DNA from: Chara braunii
Lineage: Eukaryota; Streptophyta; Charophyceae; Charales; Characeae
DNA length: 20,552 bases
Direction of reading: 5' to 3'
NCBI GenBank assembly: GCA_003427395.1
Contig: BFEA01000673.1
Span: 255,936-276,487, forward strand
Part shown: positions 15,893 through 20,552 of the stretch, one piece after another
Layout: each line of letters opens with the position of its first letter
Numbering within the stretch: position 1 is the first letter of the stretch
The notes under the pieces: generated by a model
Databases searched by the model: none
Told to the model about the DNA's origin: nothing
Seen by the model: the letters and a program-made list of their open reading frames with translations, nothing else
Translations under genes and position numbers: made by a program

Positions 15893-17447
15893 GAGACTGA
15901 ACTTATCGCAGGTGCAGGACGGCAACAGTCCGAGCCCGCAGGAGGAGGACGACTCCTTGACAAGTTACATGTGGCCATACGGGCAGCCGAATGGGACAAT
16001 AATCCGCGAACCAGCGGATTTTGGAGATGCTCACGTGACAGGAATGGGTCTGTCGAAAGATGGGATGCATCTCGTCTTGAGCGTAACCAATGGAGACCCA
16101 AAAGTAATGCGGGGCAATGGAACCATATCTGGTGACCAAAATCGCTCCAGGTTCACATCTTTGTCGCTCGCTGACGGCTCTCGGTCGTCATCCGGCCCTT
16201 TGAGCGATTTTGTCCAGGCGTGGGCGTTAGAGTCTAACAAGGGTTTTCTTTACTATTTGCAATCCGATTCCGTATTAATTAACGTCACCGTTAATGATGT
16301 CGGGCTTCCAAACGGCCCTCTGAACCAGCTGTCCCGTTTGGACATCCAAACGGGTATCGATCCTGACGAGGAGTTCCAATCTGGAAGCCTTCCCTCTGAC
16401 GGCAGTTGCCTTTACTCCGTGACTTCTAATGACGGGTTGCTAGGGAGGGAGCTTGGGGATGGACATTTCGTCCACTCTACAATTGCAGCGCCTTCCGTTC
16501 CTGTCCTGGGGAAAGAGATGGACGTGGTTGCAACGGCTCAAGGGTGTCACGTGTTCACGGCCGCAGACAACACAGTTGCGGTCTTCAAACTCATGGGGCC
16601 CTGCAGTAGTCTCAAAGAGAAGCGGGTACTCCCACATTATTTCGGAGAAGCAGATGTTACCGCATTGGCACTCGGTAACTACAGCGACGGCTTAAGCCTC
16701 TACGTTGGAACCAGCGACGGCAGCGTGTATCACATTCCGCTGAACGGGTCGGAACTGAGCCGTTGTGGAAACGAAGCGTACAGCGACCGAGATCCCAGCG
16801 ACCGATATTTCCGTTTAATGTTCTTTCCTTTTAAGCCTCCGTCAATGATCTCACTTATAGCCATGGTAAGTGGTGTGTCCTCCCTGGGGGGTACTACATA
16901 CGACCTAGTCCTCATCTTTCTATATTCTCCTCCGCTTTTTATAGCAATAGCAATAATAAGGTGCACCGTGTTTTCCGTTCGCGGTTTCGTAAAGTGTCGA
17001 CGTGGAGCTCTGGAACAGGCCAGTAATAACCATGCGGTTACCGGCCGGCCGATGACTTCATCCGTACAGGACTGCACTCCTATGAACGGGTCGGAACTGA
17101 GCCGTTGTGGAAACGAACCGTACACGGGACGTGTACTCAGCGACGGATATTCACGTTCACTGAAGTTTTTTCAGGACATTTTGTTTCCGTCAGGACTCGC
17201 AGGCATGTACTATTTCATTTTAAACATTGTACCCTACTTGACTGATACTCCACTCGACGGACCCTACGTATTTGGATATATGGCTCTGATGTTACTCGGA
17301 TTCGTAGTAGCAGTTTGCGTAGCGTCTGGCGTTCGCGGTTTTCTAGAGCGTCGACGTCCTGCTCTGGAACAGGTCGGTATTAACCATGCCGTTATCAACG
17401 GCCGGCCGACGACTTCATCTGCACTGCTATGGATTTCTGGGGACTGA
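15834..17447 (+). pseudogene. Receptor-like kinase ectodomain and membrane region
   Basis: The in-frame start at 15834 is not a real N-terminus; believable coding begins by about 15912. About 270 residues contain repeated beta-propeller-like blades (ADFGDAHVTGMGLSKDG, then AWALESNKGFLYYLQSD, MDVVATAQGCHVFTAADN, and ADVTALALGNYSDGLSLYVG) with many N-x-S/T sites, consistent with an extracellular sugar- or protein-binding domain. Two related membrane modules follow (from 16741 and 17083), each starting NGSELSRCGNE, containing a hydrophobic span, and ending RGF...RR.ALEQ...NHAV. A single-pass receptor kinase would need only one. The frame ends at 17447, just inside the kinase frame beginning at 17429; the shift is explained by a 10-bp deletion in the second module. 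Confidence 0.65.
16741..17429 (+). repeat. Tandem duplication of the membrane-spanning module
   Basis: Copy 1 16741-17082 and copy 2 17083-17429. Their first 42 bases are near identical, as are their ends (CGTTCGCGG, CGTCGACGT, ATGACTTCATC-type blocks), while the hydrophobic middle has diverged strongly but stayed hydrophobic. Copy 2 lacks ten bases (CGTACAGGAC in copy 1) after TTCATC, which shifts the reading frame. Confidence 0.85.
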
Positions 17448-18557
17448 GGCCCGCACGCGTCAAGCAGTTTGGTTGGAAACTGCTGTCGGATTGCGCGGAG
17501 AATCTTAGCGAGACCTATCTGTCGCATTGGGGACAAAGGGGCGTTTGGGAAAGTCTACAAGGGCTCGCTCGACGGCAAGGACGTGGTAATCACTTGATGA
17601 CCGGTGAGCTGACGGACGTGAAACGGAACCAGTTCGTGGCGGAGGTGGACACTCTCAGTGCAGTTAATCACGTCAATCTCATCCAGCTCACTGGTTACTG
17701 CCAGGAGAGCAACCAGTGCATCTTGGTGTACCCGTACTTCAGAGGCGGATGCTTGCACGAGCGGCTGTTCCCTCACACCGCTAACCAGAGGGAACTCGCA
17801 GAGGATTCTCCTTCGCCGCTCACTCTCCAGGAGCGCATGAGCATTGGCTTCCAGATTGCAAGGGGGCTCCAGTACCTACACGATGATGCCAAGCCTCCCA
17901 TCATTCATCGGGACATCAAGAGCAGCAACGTCCTGCTTGGCGATGGCTGTGGGGACAAACTTTACGTAGTCCTGGCTGATTCCGGACTGGCGGCCATCGG
18001 GGAGAGAGTGCTGGACACAGGACACGACCATGTGTGATCACATCCCACATTGGTAGCACCTCTGGGTACATGTCACCGGCGTACATGCTCAGGGGCGAGC
18101 TGCCCGAGGAGAATGATGTGTTCTTGTCCTGGAGCTGCTGACAGCAAGAAAGGTAGTCGCACGGGCTACTTATGGGGTGGGATGGCAGACACTGGTGGAG
18201 TGGGTGAAGCCTTTCCTTCGGGGGGACAGTGAAACAGCCCAAGACCCAAGCCTGGACATGCCACGTGGTATTCTTGACTGCTGTTTGTGGAATCAGATGG
18301 CGGTAGACTCTACGAGGCAGATGGTGATGAACACTTTCAGACTGCCGTGGGAATGTGTCCATGAGGACTATGGGTCGAGGCCGGCAATGCGATCTATCGT
18401 GCAGCGCTTCCACAGCATGCTTCTCGATGTAGGATGGGACTTCTTGATCAGAACCATGGACATGGAGTACGTTCTGGCGATCTCAGAGGCAGAGGATACC
18501 ATCGGCAAGGACGATGATCCTGAGTCACAAGAGAATCACGAAGTGCTCCCAGAGTGA
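17429..18557 (+). pseudogene. Receptor-like Ser/Thr kinase domain (RLK/Pelle), disrupted
   Basis: Cytosolic kinase domain spread over several frames. Juxtamembrane KQFGWKLLSD and ENLSETYLS lie in the first frame. The glycine-rich loop (GDKGAFGKVYKG, 17529-17564) needs a second frame. The segment carrying the ATP-binding lysine is broken near 17588-17597. Then come EVDTLSAVNHVNLIQLTGYC, the catalytic loop HRDIKSSNVLL (17906 on) and DSG in place of DFG (17978-17986). A stop at 18035 is followed in another frame by SGYMSPAYMLRGELPEENDV (activation-loop end, APE-like), another shift near 18120, and a C-lobe ending RPAMRSIVQRF. At least four indels plus the DSG change make this a pseudogene. The HRD motif and RP motif place it in the plant RLK family. 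Confidence 0.85.
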
Positions 18558-19053
18558 GGGAAAGGATGAGGAACTGTAAATTTTAATACTTATTTTAAAA
18601 TATATGTATGAATTAATTTGTGTCTTAGGGAAAGATAGCCACTAGCATTGTAGTATTGGGTAGAATTCTAGCTCCTCATCTGCTTATTAACTGTTACATG
18701 GAACGTGTTCTGCCTCGCGTACAGCCAGCAGGCTGTAAGGTGTTCAAATCTTTCACGTGCTGGCAGGTGAAAGTCACTGTGCGGGCCAAGACCTGAAACT
18801 GCTAATATTTCGATGTGTGGAACATTCATTAGATTCAGCGAAAGGTATCTTAGAGCAAGACCCCGTATGCACTGGACGTCTTGCCATCATTGGCTGTCGT
18901 GGACGTGTAAAAGTGTTATGGCACTGTAGCAGTGGGCTTGTAGTAGTTGTCAACTTGTCACCAACTCCACATTCTGGTATTGAATCTTCTCAATTTAAAC
19001 GACAGACTTTAATAGTTTTGAAGTAATTGCGACGGCCAGAGATCATCTCACAA
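18558..19053 (+). other. 3' flank of the kinase pseudogene
   Basis: A/T-rich just after the stop (TTTTAATACTTATTTTAAAATATATG), then mixed sequence. An 89-codon open frame at 18757-19026 starts without ATG and has no recognisable motif; I do not call it a gene. Confidence 0.45.
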
Positions 19054-19128
19054 ATCAAAGAGTTTCAAAAAAAAAAATCAAAAAAAAAAAATCAAAAAAA
19101 AAAAATCAAAAAAAAAAATCAAAGAGTT
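19054..19128. repeat. (A10-12 TC)n minisatellite between direct repeats
   Basis: Four A-runs separated by TC, flanked by identical ATCAAAGAGTT at 19054-19064 and 19118-19128. The flanks could be a target duplication around an A-rich remnant or simply part of the repeat expansion. Confidence 0.85.
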
Positions 19129-19151
19129 AAGAAATCGCCCTTGAGGTGATA

Positions 19152-19349
19152 TCAGATGCATATTACCATGCTAGGTCGCGGAAGATCCTTTACTTTCATT
19201 CTCAAATGCAGTTTACGAATTGCCTTTTCTAAGATGTAGGACCACGTTGACCCTGGATCTAGCAAAGCACCTGCTCGTATGCGTGCAATCTCAATGTCAG
19301 TCATCATAAGTACAACCTTAGACTTCACTTTCTTAGCCAGCGAACTTCT
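19152..19349 (-). pseudogene. Retroelement aspartic protease fragment
   Basis: A 65-codon minus-strand frame between stops reads KVVLMMTDIEIARIRAGALL, then DPGSTWSYI, then LEKAIRKLHL. Hydrophobic-L-L-D-P-G-S-T-x-S-[YF]-I followed by an amphipathic helix ending in L is the active-site region of retropepsins of plant Ty3/gypsy elements, in which D-P-G is a common variant. No second flap motif, reverse transcriptase or integrase is seen nearby, so it is a decayed fragment. Confidence 0.6.
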
Positions 19350-19745
19350 TTAAGCAATCAGTTGATTACCAAGTTCGTCAAGGGTATCGCCATGAGAGAC
19401 ATAACACAAGATAATTTCGGGGTGTTTTGGACAATGGGCCGAAGAAGAGTCATACTCTGCCATGCGATTTTGGGGATGAAAGGGGTTTCGAGCGCCTTAC
19501 CTTTGTCTAAAACCTCCAACTCGGTACGACCAGACGCTACTCATATTGGCTGCTCCCTTTTGGGTTCCGGATGAGAAGACACCATGTGATAATGTGCTTT
19601 GCAATCCCACTCTTCAAGCACTGCCGATGATTTATCTGTTCCTGCCGCTCCTCTTGTGACAGACTCATCTTTTCCCAAGGCCGCCCAACCGCTATGCCAG
19701 GATGCTCAGGGAAGGAGCGCAGTCTCCTCTTCTTGAAGTTTCCAT
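19350..19745 (-). other. Degenerate region between protease and upstream frame
   Basis: Minus-strand fragments such as KSSAVLEEWDCKAHYHMVSS (before a stop near 19560) look like a decayed gag-to-protease linker, broken by stops and shifts. No separate gene. Confidence 0.35.
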
Positions 19746-20114
19746 TCAGTTGGTGCTTCCCTTGTTGGCCACCATGGTAGTGACGTCACCCTTCCCGGAC
19801 TCACAGCCACCATTTGCTCCACCCTTGGCCTCATCGAGGGGCCACTTCTCAACACTGTCGTCATCAAAGAGGACGAGGGTGTGATCTTGTCGCCTTTGCC
19901 GCCACATGACTCTCTTCCCCTTTCGAAACAAACTTGACGGACCACTTCGTACAACGGACACATAGGTGCCCTTCACCTGTGCAGTCATTTGCTCCTTATG
20001 GAGTGCAAGGTCGCAGAACTGACGATAATTAGACTTACTAGACTTGCTTTTCGCCAAGAGTTGGCCCCTTATGTCTCTGATTTTGGATCCAACGCGGGTT
20101 CCGCATTGAATAAT
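19746..20114 (-). CDS. Unrecognised open frame (123 codons), upstream of the protease fragment
   Basis: Open between stops without a convincing ATG. The N-terminal part is basic and helical-looking (VGSKIRDIRGQLLAKSKSS); then comes a beta-strand-like block (VKGTYVSVVRSG, KGKRVMWRQ, HTLVLFDDDSVEKWPL) reminiscent of Tudor- or chromo-like barrels, and a Gly-rich tail. It could be part of gag of the element represented by the protease fragment, or an exon of a host chromatin gene. Identity unresolved. Confidence 0.3.
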   Translation of the reverse strand: MIQCGTRVGSKIRDIRGQLLAKSKSSKSNYRQFCDLALHKEQMTAQVKGTYVSVVRSGPSSLFRKGKRVMWRQRRQDHTLVLFDDDSVEKWPLDEAKGGANGGCESGKGDVTTMVANKGSTN

Positions 20115-20185
20115 TCAACGCACGTTGAATTCGCATCAGTTATTCAGGAAAAAAAGGGGTCCGCGAACTCGGACGCGTGGTTGGT

Positions 20186-20215
20186 GGGGGGTACGGGGTT
20201 TCTGAGGGGTTGGGG
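20186..20215 (+). other. Strong G-quadruplex motif
   Basis: Four runs of at least four G (20186-20191, 20195-20198, 20206-20209, 20212-20215) with loops of 3, 7 and 2 nt. This satisfies the canonical motif with margin. No gene start is visible nearby to assign a role. Confidence 0.8.
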
Positions 20216-20489
20216 TGGTACAGTGGCTTGTTGGGGTCCACCTAATGCCCTCTGAAAATTTTTATTTTTAATTTTTAATTAAAAAAAAAAAAAAACCAAC
20301 CCCATTATGGGCCGAAGTCCGCCAGGTCGTTTTTTGGGGTACCGGGCTTGGGCGGGATGCTGGGGGGCGAAGTGGGACGACTACAAATAAGTTTGTTTCA
20401 CGCGGCCTCACTTCATTTGCCCCGCGAGCCCATAGGCCTCAACATGATAAACGCATGACGCAACACGTCCAACACATGTGCACGCGGGC

Positions 20490-20492
<3 letters not shown>
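20216..20492. other. No gene recognised
   Basis: Contains an A/T tract (about 20256-20295, T-rich then A15) and further G-runs (20335-20390). No open frame with domain content. Confidence 0.5.

Positions 20493-20552
<60 letters not shown>
20493..20552. repeat. (GA)n microsatellite
   Basis: Uninterrupted GA run to the window end. Confidence 0.98.

Noticed and set aside
18034-18050. Plant snRNA upstream element-like sequence (ATCCCACATTG)
   Set aside because: It lies inside the kinase pseudogene where it encodes part of the activation segment; no snRNA follows.
18757-19026. 89-codon ORF downstream of the kinase
   Set aside because: No ATG start, no domain, composition similar to the flanking 3' sequence.

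Overview
The window looks like nuclear DNA from the green-plant lineage, possibly a streptophyte alga or other early-diverging plant. Evidence: a broken receptor-like kinase of the plant RLK/Pelle type, a plant-style LINE with a zf-RVT zinc motif, a gypsy-type protease fragment with a DPGST motif, several U6 snRNA-derived copies, and long GA/CT tracts. Gene density is very low. Only one apparently intact protein gene is visible. I cannot name the species.

Layout. 1-64: GA microsatellite. 540-1103 (-): small secreted DUF4360-like protein with a TATA box. 1550-3430: nest of short retroelements: four U6-derived copies (one with poly(A) and a near-perfect target duplication), a tRNA-derived SINE with an 11-bp target duplication, an 18-bp-TIR palindromic element inside a longer fold-back, and a 167-bp MITE-like element. 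3430-11100: about 7.7 kb without convincing protein genes. It holds two tandem arrays of covarying stem-loops (7728-8413 and 8701-9260), a predicted 110-nt intron upstream of them, and further strong hairpins at 10182-10466 and 10785-10885. 11367-13600: 5'-truncated LINE with an oppositely oriented CCHC zinc knuckle at its 5' side. 14191-14495: two CT tracts upstream of a receptor-kinase locus (15225-18557), which is broken by a 10-bp deletion and several frameshifts. 19152-20114 (-): retroelement protease fragment and an unrecognised upstream open frame. 20186-20215: strong G-quadruplex motif. 20493-20552: GA microsatellite.

The most interesting part is 7.4-10.9 kb. Eight copies of a stem-loop share a 12-nt loop (GTTTCTACTGTG or a one-base variant), a closing 3-bp stem and a 3'-side bulge, but their outer stems differ in sequence while keeping pairing. 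This is the signature of selection on RNA structure. A second, unrelated five-unit array follows about 290 bp later, again with compensatory changes. G-T pairs fall on the + strand, so + strand transcription is inferred. The best reading is a long, spliced or intronic, non-coding RNA carrying two multivalent structured domains. I do not recognise it. Hairpins between 3.6 and 6.4 kb look better on the - strand, so a divergent second transcript is possible but weakly supported.
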